From: Hyperoodon ampullatus
Lineage: Eukaryota; Chordata; Mammalia; Artiodactyla; Ziphiidae
Length of the DNA: 64,000 nt
Assembly: GCA_949752795.1 (NCBI GenBank)
Contig: OX457074.1
Span: 28,195,980 to 28,259,979 of the forward strand
Direction: 5' to 3'
The notes beneath the pieces were generated by a model, which saw only the letters and a list, made by a program, of their open reading frames with translations, ran no database searches and was not told the DNA's origin. Position numbers and translations under genes: made by a program. Of the stretch, positions 45,590 through 56,194 are shown one piece after another. Within the stretch, counting starts at the first letter, position 1. Each line of letters starts with the position of its first letter.

Positions 45590-46110
45590 GAGCTTGTATT
45601 AATCTGCCCAGGCTGCCGTAACAAAATACCACAGGCTGGGTGGCTTAAACAACACATACTCCCTTCTCACAGTTCTGGAGGCTGAGAACTCCAAGATCAA
45701 GGTGCCGGCAGACTGGGTTGCTGGTGAAGGCCCTCTTCCTGGCTTGCAATGACTGCCTTCTTACTGAGTCCTCACATGGCAGAAAGACACTGGGAGTTCC
45801 CTGGTTGCCTAGTGGTTAGGATTCCCGGATTTCACTACCGTGGCCCGGGTTCAGTCCCTGGTTGGGGAACTGACATCCTGCAAGCCTCATGGTGTGGCCA
45901 AAAAGAAAAAAAGAGAGAGAGACTGATATCTCTATTTCTGTTCTTATAAAGCCACTAATCCCATCTGAAGGGGCCCACCCTTATGACCTTATCTAATCCT
46001 AATTATCTCTCAAAAGCCCCATCTCCAAATATAGTCACATTGGAAGTTGGGCTTCAAGGTATGAATGGGGGAGGGGGACATGAGTCCATAGTACAATGTA
46101 AAGTCCATGG
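45590..46110 (+). repeat. Ancient interspersed repeat, split by a SINE
   Basis: Left part 'aggctgccgtaacaaaatac', 'caggctgggtggcttaaaca', 'agttctggaggctgagaact'; right part 'acccttatgaccttatctaa', 'aaatatagtcacattggaag'. One common mammalian element of uncertain class, interrupted at 45,792-45,914. A related piece occurs at 54,095-54,360. Confidence 0.6.
45792..45914 (+). repeat. CHR-family SINE, short form
   Basis: 'gggagttccctggttgccta' to 'catggtgtggcc' and A-rich tail, with AGAAAGAC at 45,781-45,788 and AGAGAGAC past the tail as a likely imperfect target duplication. Confidence 0.88.
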
Positions 46111-46383
46111 AAGGAGTGGGCCTCTTTTCCAAGTGAGTGTGTTTGTGTGTGTGTATTAGGTTGGATTTTTTGCCTTTTGTCTGCTATCTTCTTTCCTTCT
46201 TCCTTCCTTTATAATTTACTACAACTGATTTTTGTTTTGGGCATTCAGTTTGGCAATATTTAGTAAATTTTCAGCTGTGGCCCAGCTATTTCACTTCTCT
46301 GAGTGTCCATGTAAAGGAAAAACATACTCCTGTGTGTTTCCTCTGCTCTCAGTATTCTACTACAATGCTGTTTCACTTTTTTT

Positions 46384-46963
46384 AAATTAATTAATTAATT
46401 AATTAATTTTTATTTATTTTATTTTTGGCCGCGTTGGGTCTTCATTAGCTATGGGCCGGCTTTCTCTAGTTGTGGCGAGCAGGGGCTACTCTTCATTGTG
46501 GTGCACAGACTTCTCCGTGCAGTGGCTTCTCTTGTTGTGGAGCATGGGTTCTAGGTGCACAGGCTTCAGTAATTGTGGCATGTGGGCTCAGTAGCTGTGG
46601 TGCACTGGCTTAGTTGCTCCATGGCATGTGGGATCTTCCCAGACCAGGGCTCAAACCCGTGTCCCCTACATTTGCAGGCAGTTTTTTATTTAATTAATTA
46701 ATTAATTAATTAATTAATTAATTTGTTTTTTGCGGTACGCAGGCCTCTCACTGTTGTGGCCTCTCCCGTCGTGGAGCACAGGCTCTGGACTCGCAGGCTC
46801 AGTGGCCATGGCTCATGGGCCCAGCCACTCCGTGGCATGTGGGATCTTCCCGGACTGGGGCGGGAACCCATGTCTCCTGCATTGGCAGGTGGACTCCCAA
46901 CCACTGCACCACCAGGGAAGTCCTGGCAGGCGGTTTGTAACCACTGTGCCACCAGGGAAGTCC
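46384..46963 (-). repeat. CHR-family SINE, long form, split by a nested SINE
   Basis: Its two parts are 46,384-46,684 (tail and body, with an (AATT)n run) and 46,926-46,963 (head). The flanks TTCACTTTTTTT at 46,372-46,383 and about 46,969-46,980 frame the whole composite. Confidence 0.9.
46685..46925 (-). repeat. CHR-family SINE, ~200-bp form, nested
   Basis: Inserted in the long SINE. Target duplication GCAGGCAGTTT at 46,674-46,684 and GCAGGCGGTTT at 46,926-46,936. Its tail is a long (TTAA)n run, probably grown from the insertion's A-rich tail. Confidence 0.93.
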
Positions 46964-46981
46964 CCTGATTCACTTTTTTTT

Positions 46982-47352
46982 CCCAATTTACTTTTAATTA
47001 ATTAATTTATTTATTTGTTTATTTATTTTTGGCTGCATTGGGCCTTTGTTGCTGCATGCGGCTTTCTCTAGTTGTGGTGAGCAGGGGCTACTCTTTGTTG
47101 CAGTGTGCAGGCTTCTCACTGCGGTGGCTTCTCTTGTTGCAGAGCACAGGCTCTAGGCACACGGGCTTCAGTAGTTGTGGCACACAGGTTCAGTAGTTGC
47201 GGCTTACGGGCTCTAGATCACAGGTTCAGTAGTTGTGGCACACGGGCTTAGTTGCTCCACGGCATGTGGGATCTTCCCAGACCAGGTTTCAATCTCATGT
47301 CCCCTGCATTGGCAGGCAGATTCTTAACCACTGGGCCACCAGGGAAGTCCCT
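46982..47352 (-). repeat. CHR-family SINE, long form (stacked)
   Basis: Full length with a perfect 14-bp duplication, CCTGATTCACTTTT, at 46,964-46,977 and 47,353-47,366. It entered at the edge of the previous composite insertion. Confidence 0.93.
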
Positions 47353-47567
47353 CCTGATTCACTTTTGACACTAGATGTGTGTGGGTTTTCCACACATCAG
47401 GCAGGAATTGTTAAATAAACTATAGTGTATCTATACTATGAACTGGTATTCAGCCAAAAATAAATTAGAGCTCTATCCACTGAGGTGCAAATATATCTAT
47501 GGCCACATCGTTTACCAAAAAAAAAAGCAAGTTCCTATATATAATGTAGAGTCTGGTTTCATTTCTT

Positions 47568-47789
47568 TGTTTTATTTTTTTAATATTTATTTATTTATTT
47601 GGTTGCACTGGGTCTTAGTTTCTGCCGACAGGCTCCTTAGTTATGGCTCACTGGCTCCTTAGTTGTGGCATGTGAACTCTTAGTTGCGGCATGCATGTGG
47701 GAGATAATTCCCTGACCACGGATTGAACCTGGGCCCCTTGCATTGGGAGCTCGAAATCTTAACCACCGCACCACCAGGGAAGTCCCTGC
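47568..47789 (-). repeat. CHR-family SINE, variant form
   Basis: A ~220-bp variant ('ttggttgcactgggtcttag', 'gttgcggcatgcatgtggga') framed by TTTCATTTCTT at 47,557-47,567 and 47,790-47,800. Same variant as 50,793. Confidence 0.9.
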
Positions 47790-47800
47790 TTTCATTTCTT

Positions 47801-48354
47801 ATAAATTAACAGTGTATAAAAATATATGCGTACATTAATGTTGATATTTACAAGGTGCATAAAAATACATGAGCACAATGCATTTTAACCTGTGATGGGG
47901 TAACTCTTGGGGGTGCATCAGTGAGGGGAGGTACTTCCTTCATATTCTTCTATGTTGTTTGAATTTTCCCCAGTGAACATGTTTTCACTTTTTAATTAAA
48001 AGCATTTAAATTTTTTCTAAAAATAGAGAAGGGATTACTGCTGAGCACAGGAAGGAAATAAAATATATAGAGGAGAATATATAGAGGTAGGAAAATTAAG
48101 GAAATTCATCGAATAATGGTTTTAATTTTTTTTAATGAACTGCAAGAAGGGTGTGGTCTGCTGAGTGGTTACAGGCTTGTGGACAATGAGAAAAACATCA
48201 GAATAATCATGGAGAGGGATGGAGTGTCAGCCTTTGGGTGTCAGGCTGCGATGGTTCAGCTTTAGAAACGTCAGATTAGGTGTGCATGTGGCCTGGTTTT
48301 AACAAGCTGAGAGTAAAAGAAAACCCAGATTATAAAAGAGCTAAACTAGGGAAT
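47801..48354. other. Unannotated AT-rich DNA
   Basis: About 47,815-48,010 ('taacagtgtataaaaatata', 'ggtgcataaaaatacatgag') may be an old LINE 3' tail. No exon. Confidence 0.35.
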
Positions 48355-48374
48355 AAATATTCATACTTTTTAAA

Positions 48375-48699
48375 ATTTTTTATTTATTTAATTTATGTAT
48401 TTTTGGCTGTGTTGGGTCTTCGTTGCTGTAGGCTTTCCCTAGTTGAGACGAGCGGGGACTATTCTTCATTGCGGTGCACGTGCTTCTCCTTGCGGTGGCT
48501 TCTCTTGTTGAGGAGCACATGCTCTAGACACATGGTCTTCAATAGTTGTGGCACACAAGGTCCAGAATACAGGCTCAGTAGTTGTGGTGCACGGGCTTAG
48601 TTGCTCCGCCACATGTGGGATATCCCTGGACCAGGGCTCAAACCCATGTCCCCTGCATTGGAAGGCAGATTCTTAACCTCTGCGCCACCAGGGAAGCCC
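48375..48699 (-). repeat. CHR-family SINE, long form
   Basis: Perfect 20-bp target-site duplication, AAATATTCATACTTTTTAAA, at 48,355-48,374 and 48,700-48,719, the longest in the window. Full length. Confidence 0.95.
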
Positions 48700-48869
48700 A
48701 AATATTCATACTTTTTAAATGCTTTAAGGCTTTTCAGACAGCTTTACGTAAGGAGTTTTTTAAAACAGTATTTTTATAATACATGTCTTCCTACATCTGG
48801 GCTCTCCCCAGAGGTGACCACGCTGCTCAGTTCAATAAGTGATCTTCTCGATCTTTTACTTTCAGTTTT

Positions 48870-49345
48870 TTTTTAAATTGTGACAAAATACACATAACAT
48901 AAATGGTATCATCTCATCCATTTTAAGTATATAGTTCAGTACATTGATATTGTTTTACACGCAGTCTCCAGACCTCTTTTCATCTTGCAAAACTGAAACT
49001 CTGTCCCCATTAAATACTAACTCCTCCTTTTCCTCTCCCCCTAGCCCCTGGCAACCACCATTCTACTTTCTGTCTCTAGGAATTTGACTACTCCAGTACC
49101 TCATCTAAGTGGGTTCTTACAGTATTTGTCTTTTTGTGACTGGTTTATTTCACTGAGCATAATGACTTCAGGGTTCATCCATGTTGTAGCCTGTGTCAGA
49201 ATTTCCTTCCTTTTGAAGGCTGAATAATATTCCATTGTATGGATAGAGCACATTTTGTTTTTCCATTTATCTGTCAGTGGACACTTGGGTTGCTTCCACT
49301 TCTTGGCTGTTATGAATAATGCTGCTATGAACATGAGTATTACAT
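48870..49345 (-). mobile_element. Old L1 LINE, 3' end
   Basis: Antisense order: 'gacaaaatacacataacata', 'cttttcatcttgcaaaactg', 'ggcaaccaccattctacttt', 'ttcatccatgttgtagcctg', 'ggctgaataatattccattg', 'ggacacttgggttgcttcca'. A 77-codon minus frame (49,101-49,334) is an ORF2 remnant. Confidence 0.88.
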
Positions 49346-50207
49346 TCAGTTTTTAAGGCATACGTGCACACCAGTATTGGCCTAGGGAAGAAATGACCAT
49401 TCAGTTTTAGGAACTTATTTTAATGAAGTTATTGTAGGTCTTCAATTTTGTAATTTAACTTGTTTTTATATCTTCCCCCCCCCAAAAAAAAATATCCTTC
49501 TATCTATGTTAACTTTTAGTTCTTAATAAAGATGAAGAAATCATTTCAAATACCTTCTTCTAGGGAAAGTTGCTTCCTGACACTTAGTGAATAAATATCA
49601 AATACATAAACAAAGACTATTTTGCAGTGTACAAATAACGTCCTAGTCATTTTCCCAAATACCGAGAGAATATAACCAAATTGTAGATTTTATTCAAGAG
49701 TTAGTTTCAACTGTCTCTTGACTCCAGAGATAACATGAGAAACATGAGAAAGCTGGTTACTTTTACATGCAGAGTAGGATAGATTATTTTTTAGGTAAAT
49801 GAAAGCATAAAATACGAGACTTAACAGTATGTGTAACGTTAGCTCCACCTTTGGATAGTAAGTTATAACATAAAAAAGACAACTTTGGAAGCTAGTTGGT
49901 TGGGTCCAAGCGTTTGCTACTTGGCACTAAGAAAAGGATTTTTAGTGGCTTCTGTCTTAGTTTTCCACCCTGAGAATTCTGTTTTCTGGAGATGGGTTTC
50001 TGTCTGAGAATTCTGTTTTCTGGAGATGGGTTTCTGTAGTAGATGAATCATAGGATGGACAGGGGTTCCATTGGTATGACAGAGACCAGCGAGTCACACT
50101 ATCGAGGGCAGCTACACTTCACACTGAGGTCCAAGTGATGAGATGATGTGCCCCCAAAGAAGTCAAATCAGCTGATAGGACTGCTCCTGCCATATGTTCC
50201 TTTTTTG
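49346..50207. other. Unannotated, with a 34-bp tandem duplication
   Basis: No exon recognised. The tandem pair at 49,971-50,038 is listed separately. Confidence 0.4.
49971..50038 (+). repeat. 34-bp tandem duplication
   Basis: The unit starting 'tgagaattctgttttctgga' occurs at 49,971 and again at 50,005, with no mismatch over about 33 bp. A recent slippage or repair duplication. Confidence 0.9.
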
Positions 50208-50402
50208 GGGTGGGGGGTACGCGGGCCTCTCACTGTCGTGACCTCTCCCGTTGTGGAGCACAGGCTCCGGATGCACAGGCTCAGCAGCCATGGCTCACGG
50301 GCCCAGCCACTCCACATGTGGGATCCTCCTGGACAGGGGCACGAACCCACATCCCCTGCATTGGCAGGCGGACTCTCAACCACTGCGCCACTAGGGAAGC
50401 CC
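50208..50402 (-). repeat. CHR-family SINE, ~200-bp form
   Basis: 'ggtacgcgggcctctcactg' to 'gccactagggaagcccc'. A small deletion removes part of the 'ccgcggcatgtggg' block. Confidence 0.9.
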
Positions 50403-50469
50403 CCTTTTTAAAAAAATTATCTTTTCTGGAAGCAAAACCTAACTGCTTTTAATTTACTTTCTATTGCTG

Positions 50470-50780
50470 TTTTTTTTTTCTTTTCACTTTTGTCTTGTGA
50501 ATTGTGAAATATTTATATGGAAGTATAGAAAGCACATATCTACAGGTAAAGAAACTGCAAACAAACACCCTTGGACTCACCACCCATATCAAGAAATGGA
50601 ATATCGCCAGCACCTTAGAAGTTCACCCTATGCCTGACCCTGGTCACATCTGCATTACTTTGTTAAATAAAAGCTTTATTGAGATATAATTCACAATGGG
50701 TTTCTCCATGGTAGAGTTACCATCTTTCCCTTTGTAGTTGATAAGTACCTTTGGGAGGATCGTTTGAAACTGCTGCCTAG
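50470..50780 (-). mobile_element. Old L1 LINE fragment(s)
   Basis: 'acccatatcaagaaatggaa' and 'tattgagatataattcacaa' resemble antisense L1 3' sequence. The end is cut by the SINE that follows. Confidence 0.5.
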
Positions 50781-50792
50781 ATTTCTTTTTTT

Positions 50793-51001
50793 TTTTTTTA
50801 ATGCTCACTGTATTCTTTTTTAGTTTGTTTTAATATTTATTTATTTAATTTATTTATTTGGCTGTTCTGGGTCTTAGTTGTGACATGCGAACTCTTAGTT
50901 GTGGCATGCATGTGGGATCTAGTTCCTGGACCAGCGATCAAACCTGGACCCCCTACATTGGGAGCATGGAGTCTTAACCACTGTGCCACCAGGGAAGTCC
51001 C
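50793..51001 (-). repeat. CHR-family SINE, variant form
   Basis: Target duplication AGATTTCTTTTTTT at about 50,779-50,792 and 51,002-51,015. Same variant as 47,568 ('gtggcatgcatgtgggatct'). Confidence 0.9.
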
Positions 51002-51015
51002 AGATTTCTTTTTTT

Positions 51016-51479
51016 TAATTGCTCCTTTCTTAACTAACAGGACGCTGCATATTAGATCTACTGCATTGCTTAGGGATATAAGACAGGGATCATGGTTCTG
51101 TCTGTCTGGTGTGTAGGCTTCAGGGTATAGCTTTATGGATTAGAGCTATAGACGGGGGTTTTAATGTAGCCTGAAATTATGAGAGTAAGCAAAAAAAATT
51201 CTCTGGAGAAGAAACTTTGCGGGAGATGATGAGGAATAAGAACAGTGTTTAGTAGCTGTTGACCTAGTGGGTTACCTTCCCCATATAAGAATTTCAAAAT
51301 CAGTTTGGATTATAAAATTATGCACTGGGAGAAGGAAGGAGAGAAGGAGAAGGAAACAGTTTCTTCTCCATTCTTATCATAATTTGGTTTCTGTCCTAGT
51401 TGAGAAGATAGTTTTCTTCGATAATCATGAGACCATGCCCACGTTGATCTCCCTCCCATTACACAAATCGTTGATTGAT
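51016..51479. other. Unannotated DNA
   Basis: No exon or repeat recognised. Confidence 0.4.
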
Positions 51480-51960
51480 TGACTCATTCAGTCATTCCTT
51501 CATAGCGGTTCATTTGACTGAACCCCTGTCATCCTCCAGGCTCATGTTCAACACTAGAGATACAAAGATAAAATGACACCCCTGCCTGAAGGCACTCACT
51601 TTATAACCAGGACATATGCACGAGTTGGAGGAGGGGACGAAGAGCAAAGGCACAGAAGCATCTAACCAAGGTGACAGCTCTGCACTACAGATGATTCAAT
51701 AAAATTAAAGTGTAGGGTCCAGAGGGTGCAGGGGAGACACAGCAAGAGATAAGGCTGTGGATCCCGGCCTAGACCAAGGGGCCTTGTGTGCCTTCCTGCA
51801 AACTTTGGACGTTTATCCTATAGGCATGGGGAACCATTCACGTGGTATAAACTGGGAGTCATTTAATATACATTTTGAAAGATCACTCCGACGACAATGT
51901 AGAAAATCAGTTAAGAGATGATTACTTTACTGTGGGAACATAAAGCAGAGCCCGTTGTCC
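51480..51960 (+). repeat. Ancient mammal-wide repeat
   Basis: 'gactcattcagtcattcctt', 'actagagatacaaagataaa', 'cctgaaggcactcactttat', 'gaaagatcactccgacgac' in order, the same old class as 40,960 and 44,225 but longer. Confidence 0.5.
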
Positions 51961-52049
51961 AGATGAGATCTGATGAGGTGTGATCTCAGGTTGCAGTCAG
52001 AATAAAGAAGAGGGCCCTGATCCGTGAGGCAGAATCAGTGTTGGTGACC

Positions 52050-53230
52050 AACTTAGGAGGCAGAGTCTAGGCTTTGGTACTCAGACTGTATCTCCCGGGC
52101 CCTCCCAAAGGATACAGCCAGCTCATGGGTTTCCCTGCTTTATGTGGCAGACCCATTCTAGTGTGCCGGCTCCTCTTAACCTTTTGGTCTTTGCTTCCAA
52201 AGACTTCTGTGCCAGTTCTGGAATCCCTTAGTGTGGGCCATTGCTCATCCAAGCTCCTAAGAGGTCCCCTGCCCCAGCACCTGTGAGACCCAGGCCTTCG
52301 CCAGCGCGTTAATTTTGAGTCATGAGAGGATGTCCTCGTATCAGCAGCTCCTCCTCATTCTGCTTTATAGGCCACACCCATGACCAGCACCCTCAGGACC
52401 CACACATCCTTCCAGCTCCTGCCAACACGTGTGTCAGCCCGGTCCCCTGGGATGTTTGCAATAATACCCCCTCCTCTCTTAGCCGGCCCAGCTGGCCCCA
52501 AGTGAGTGATGCAGCCAGGAGGTTGATGGGGGCAGTCCATTGTAGGGCAAGCGGTATCCTGTAAGAGGCTTGTCTTGTTCGAGACTGCTGCCGTGGTCTT
52601 CAAGCAAGGGGGATTCCTCTATTTTCCAAGGAGAGGGAGTTGGCCACTTTGCGGGCCCAGAGAATCTGCGGTTCACAGTTCTCAAGTAAATAGATACAGA
52701 CATCCCATCTCAGGCCTTAGAGTTCACCCTTTCCATCAGGGCCCTGACTTTGACGTAGGAGACTTGCCTGGACTGAGTTCAGCCTTCTTAGAGCTGCCAC
52801 CCCTAAACATCAGGTCCTGAGCCTGAGGGAGGTAAGTGTCTTTAGGCTGGCTGACTGTCATACCCGGCTTCAAGTTGCTGGTTGTTGTATCCAAGACTGT
52901 CTTTTTCTCTTTTCACTGGGCAGACGGCTCTTAACAACAGCCACCCAGTTCCACAGTCCTTCTCGTGACCATTTCTTCTGCACCTCCTGTACCAGAGACG
53001 TTAAACCAGTCAGCGCATCCCCAGCCACAGGTCGCACTACTACAGCACTCCAGGGGCCGTCACCCCACTGATGGGTCCATGTTGCCATCTGGCTGGTAAG
53101 CGACCCACCCTCAGAATTCCACCTGCTGAGTCCACTTCCGTAGGCAACTTCTGATGCCACCTGGTCTAAGGCAGACTCTGGAAGCAAACCTGTGCTAGAG
53201 ACTTTTGTGAAAACTCTTTACTGAAGAAGT
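52050..53230 (-). mobile_element. Possible endogenous retrovirus internal fragment (degenerate)
   Basis: The block has a composition unlike its surroundings. Its minus strand keeps several overlapping open frames, the longest 105 codons at 52,870-53,187, Trp/Ser/Val-rich and ending in a Lys/Arg-rich part (PSEKRKRQSW). The impression is of a gag-like region of an ERV-L-type element, interrupted by stops in every frame. I did not see LTRs. A long unclassified repeat or chance are alternatives. Confidence 0.3.
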
Positions 53231-53429
53231 GCTCTTTGGAGAAGGTGCATAACGGAAGCCAGATGGGGCAGGGGAGCAAATCTAGGCAGCCGTGTGGTCT
53301 TGGCACAGACTTGCTCCAGCCTGGCCCTTTGGGAAAGCTCTGGAGTACAGCTTGCACCACAGAATCCCCCCATCTCGAGGACAGGGGGCTGGCCTTTTGT
53401 ACCCCTCACTGTGCTGTCATGAATATTCC

Positions 53430-53535
53430 GTTGGGTTGGCCGAAAAGCTCATTCGGTTTTAAGTGAAACTGAGACAGTTTTCATTTCACGAAGGACTTTG
53501 TTGATCAACGAACATACTCACTACCAGAGCGAACG
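53430..53535 (+). mobile_element. Mariner-type DNA transposon, one end
   Basis: 'gttgggttggccgaaaagct' is the terminal inverted repeat of the mariner family found in cetartiodactyls, followed by 'tttcatttcacgaaggactt' and 'tgttgatcaacgaac', which match its inner part. The rest of the element is missing. Confidence 0.65.
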
Positions 53536-53544
53536 CAGTATTCT

Positions 53545-53960
53545 GTGTATTTTGTTCAGCATGTGTACGCATATTCGTAGGGGTACGCCCGCAGCTGGCA
53601 TTGCTGGCCACAGAGTATACTGGAGAAGATACTGCCAAATGGTTTTCCAAAGCAACTATACCAATTTTACTCCTGTCAGGAGTGTCTGGAGTCCCCAGCA
53701 CCTAGTATTTTCCATCTTTTTCATCATAGCCATTCTGGTGGGAGTGCAGAATTAACTTCCATTTTCCTGATGACCCATGAGGTTGAGCACCATGACATAA
53801 ATTTACTGGCCGTTTGGATCCCTCCTTTGCGAAGTGTCACTTCAAATCTCTTCTCTTAGCTGAGCTGCTTTTGTTTTCTTAGTAAGGAAATAATAAGAAA
53901 AACATGAGCCCTTTCTCAGATAAATATATTGCAAATATCTTCTCCTAGTCTCTGCTTGCT
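53545..53960 (-). mobile_element. Old L1 LINE ORF2/3' fragment
   Basis: Antisense ORF2-tail text: 'ccaaatggttttccaaagca', 'agccattctggtgggagtgc', 'cctgatgacccatgaggttg', 'ggccgtttggatccctcctt'. It adjoins the mariner end. Confidence 0.7.
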
Positions 53961-54094
53961 TTTTGCTCTCTCTTTTTATTTTGTTTTTATTTTTGTATTC
54001 AGTATGTCAGTTTGCTTGTTTTTGCTTAAAACAAACTTTTGGTAAATCTTGGCCAGAGGTAAAAATGTGAGAAGTTCTATTTAACAACCGTAAT

Positions 54095-54378
54095 TTATTA
54101 GTTTTCAAATGCTGCTGTAACAAATTGTTACAAACTTAGTAGCTTAAAAGAACATGAATTTCTTTTCTTATAGTTCTAGAGGTCTAAAATTAAGGTGTTG
54201 GCAGGACCTTCTGGAGGCTTTAGAAGAGAATCCATTTCCTTTAATTTTCCTTTCCTAGTGGTTCCCTGCATTCCTTGACTCATGGTCCCTTCCTCTGTCT
54301 TCAAAGTACATCACTCTAGCCTCAGTTACCATCTTCACAACTCCTTTTAATGCTCTCTTTTTAAAAATAATTTATTTA
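54095..54378 (+). repeat. Ancient interspersed repeat fragment
   Basis: 'aaatgctgctgtaacaaatt', 'gttctagaggtctaaaatta', 'ggcaggaccttctggaggct' and 'ttccttgactcatggtccct', related to the element at 45,590. Confidence 0.55.
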
Positions 54379-54508
54379 TGGAGTTCCCTGGCGGACCAGT
54401 GGTTAGGACTCAGTGCTTTCACTGCCATGGCCGGGTTCAATCCCTGGTTGGGGAGCTGTGATCCCACAAGCCGCACAGCGTAGCCAGAAATAAAAAATAA
54501 ATAAGAAT
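54379..54508 (+). repeat. CHR-family SINE, short form
   Basis: 'ggagttccctggcggaccag' to 'gccgcacagcgtagcc' and tail. Target duplication TAATTTATTT at 54,368-54,377 and 54,509-54,518. Confidence 0.9.
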
Positions 54509-55080
54509 TAATTTATTTTTATTGAGATATAATTGACATAGAACATTGTGTTAGTGTGAGGTGTACAATGTGTTGATTTGATAGATTTATATATTGCAGT
54601 ATGATTACCACCAATGTGTTAGCTAACACCAGCATCAGGGCCCGTAATTATTATTTCTTTTTGTGGTGAGAACATTTAAGATCTAGTCTCTTAGCAACTT
54701 TGAAGCTTATGCCTTTCCACTCTCTTCCCAGTATCTTTAGTTGAACAGAAGTTCTAAATGTTAATATAGTCCAATTTATCTGTTTTTTGCTTATATGGTA
54801 GCACTTTTTGTATCCTATTTAAGAAATCTTTCAAATACCCAAATCATGAAGATGCTCTGGTTTTCCTCTAATAGCTTTGTTTAACCTTTCACACTTAGGC
54901 TCGTCCTCCATCTGGAATTGATTTTGGGGTGTGCTGTGAAGTAGGGGCCAAGGTTCTTTTCCTCCTTTTCCTTCTGTTTAAATTGACCCAGCACCGACCG
55001 TGGAAAAGACCATCCATCCTTTCTCACGGCACTGCAGGATTGCCTTTGTCATAAATCAAGTGACGGTAACTAGTTTCTCC
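54509..55080 (-). mobile_element. Old L1 LINE fragments
   Basis: 'tattgagatataattgacat' and 'ggtgtacaatgtgttgattt' are L1 3' text in antisense. From about 54,740, 'tccaatttatctgttttttg', 'ttgattttggggtgtgctgt' and 'cagcaccgaccgtggaaaag' are ORF2 in antisense. Confidence 0.65.
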
Positions 55081-55810
55081 AGTGAAGAATCCACTCATGT
55101 CCAGCCTGGGGCTGGGGGACAGAGGGGAAGGGGTTGAAAGTCTGACGGCCAGGTTCCAGGAGATGAGCGGGGAAGGAGCTGTGTGGTCTCAGCAAGCCTC
55201 CATGTGGAGACCGTGACTTAGCCCTGTGTTTTCAGAGAGCTCCCTTGCCCTTGGCTGTGCCCCATGTCCCTGGGACTGTCAAATCCTCTGACTGGTAAAC
55301 GTCTTCTCTTAGAGAGGGGACAGGTAGACTCCTGGCCACGTGGCATCTGGGAAAAGATCTCAGGGTCGAAATGCTCTTCATTCAGACCTTCCCAGTCTCC
55401 TCTTTCAAACCTCAGTGTAACCCGCTTTTAGGACGACCTGTTGCCTCCAATTCCTAAGCCTTTCTGGGACTCTGGGCATAAATATGTTTCTGCCATTTCG
55501 AATTTCAGCCTTTTCTGGTCTCCTAAGTCAGTTTCCACTTGTCTGTGTGTGATACAGCTTCCAATTGTTTATTTCCTCTCCCATTCTCTCTGTTCTTGTG
55601 GTTTTACACTTTTTTTCTTCTTTTTCAATCCCTCTGCTGTCATTTCAGTGGGAATTCAGAAGGGAACAGAAGTCAGTACAAGTATTGAATCTGTTGTGGG
55701 CACTGGGAGGCCTATCCTAAACTTTTGCCTTCATTTCTTCAAATTTTCAAATCTGTGCTGATGGGAGATGGGAAGCACTATTTGACTTTAAATTCCCTAT
55801 CATTTCTTCA
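55081..55810. other. Unannotated unique-looking DNA
   Basis: GC-moderate, with no named repeat. The 106-codon plus frame at 55,441-55,761 has no family signature. Confidence 0.4.
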
Positions 55811-55823
55811 AACTACATCTCAA

Positions 55824-56184
55824 AATTTTTTATAAATTTATTTATTTTTTATTTTTGTTTTTGGCTGCATTGGGTCTTTATTGCTGCACGCGTGTTATCT
55901 CTAGTTACAGCGAGTGGGAGCTACTCTTTGTTGCAGTGCGTGGGCTTCTCATTGTGATGGCTTCTCTTGTTGCAGAGCAAGGGCTCTAGGCGCACGGGAT
56001 TCAGTTGTTGTGGCATGCGGGCTCAGTAGTTGTGGCACTCGAGCTCTGGAGCTCAGGCTCAGTAGTTGTGGTGCATGGGCTTAGTTGCTCCACGGCATGT
56101 GGTATCTTCCCGGGCCATGGCTTGAACCTGCGTCCCCTGCATTGGCAGGTGATTCTTAACCACTGCGCCACCAGGGAAGCCCCA
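55824..56184 (-). repeat. CHR-family SINE, long form
   Basis: Full length, framed by TACATCTCAA at 55,814-55,823 and 56,185-56,194. Confidence 0.93.
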
Positions 56185-56194
56185 TACATCTCAA

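Noticed and set aside
55441..55761. 106-codon plus-strand frame
   Set aside because: Looks like chance in pyrimidine-rich DNA; no family and no splice support.
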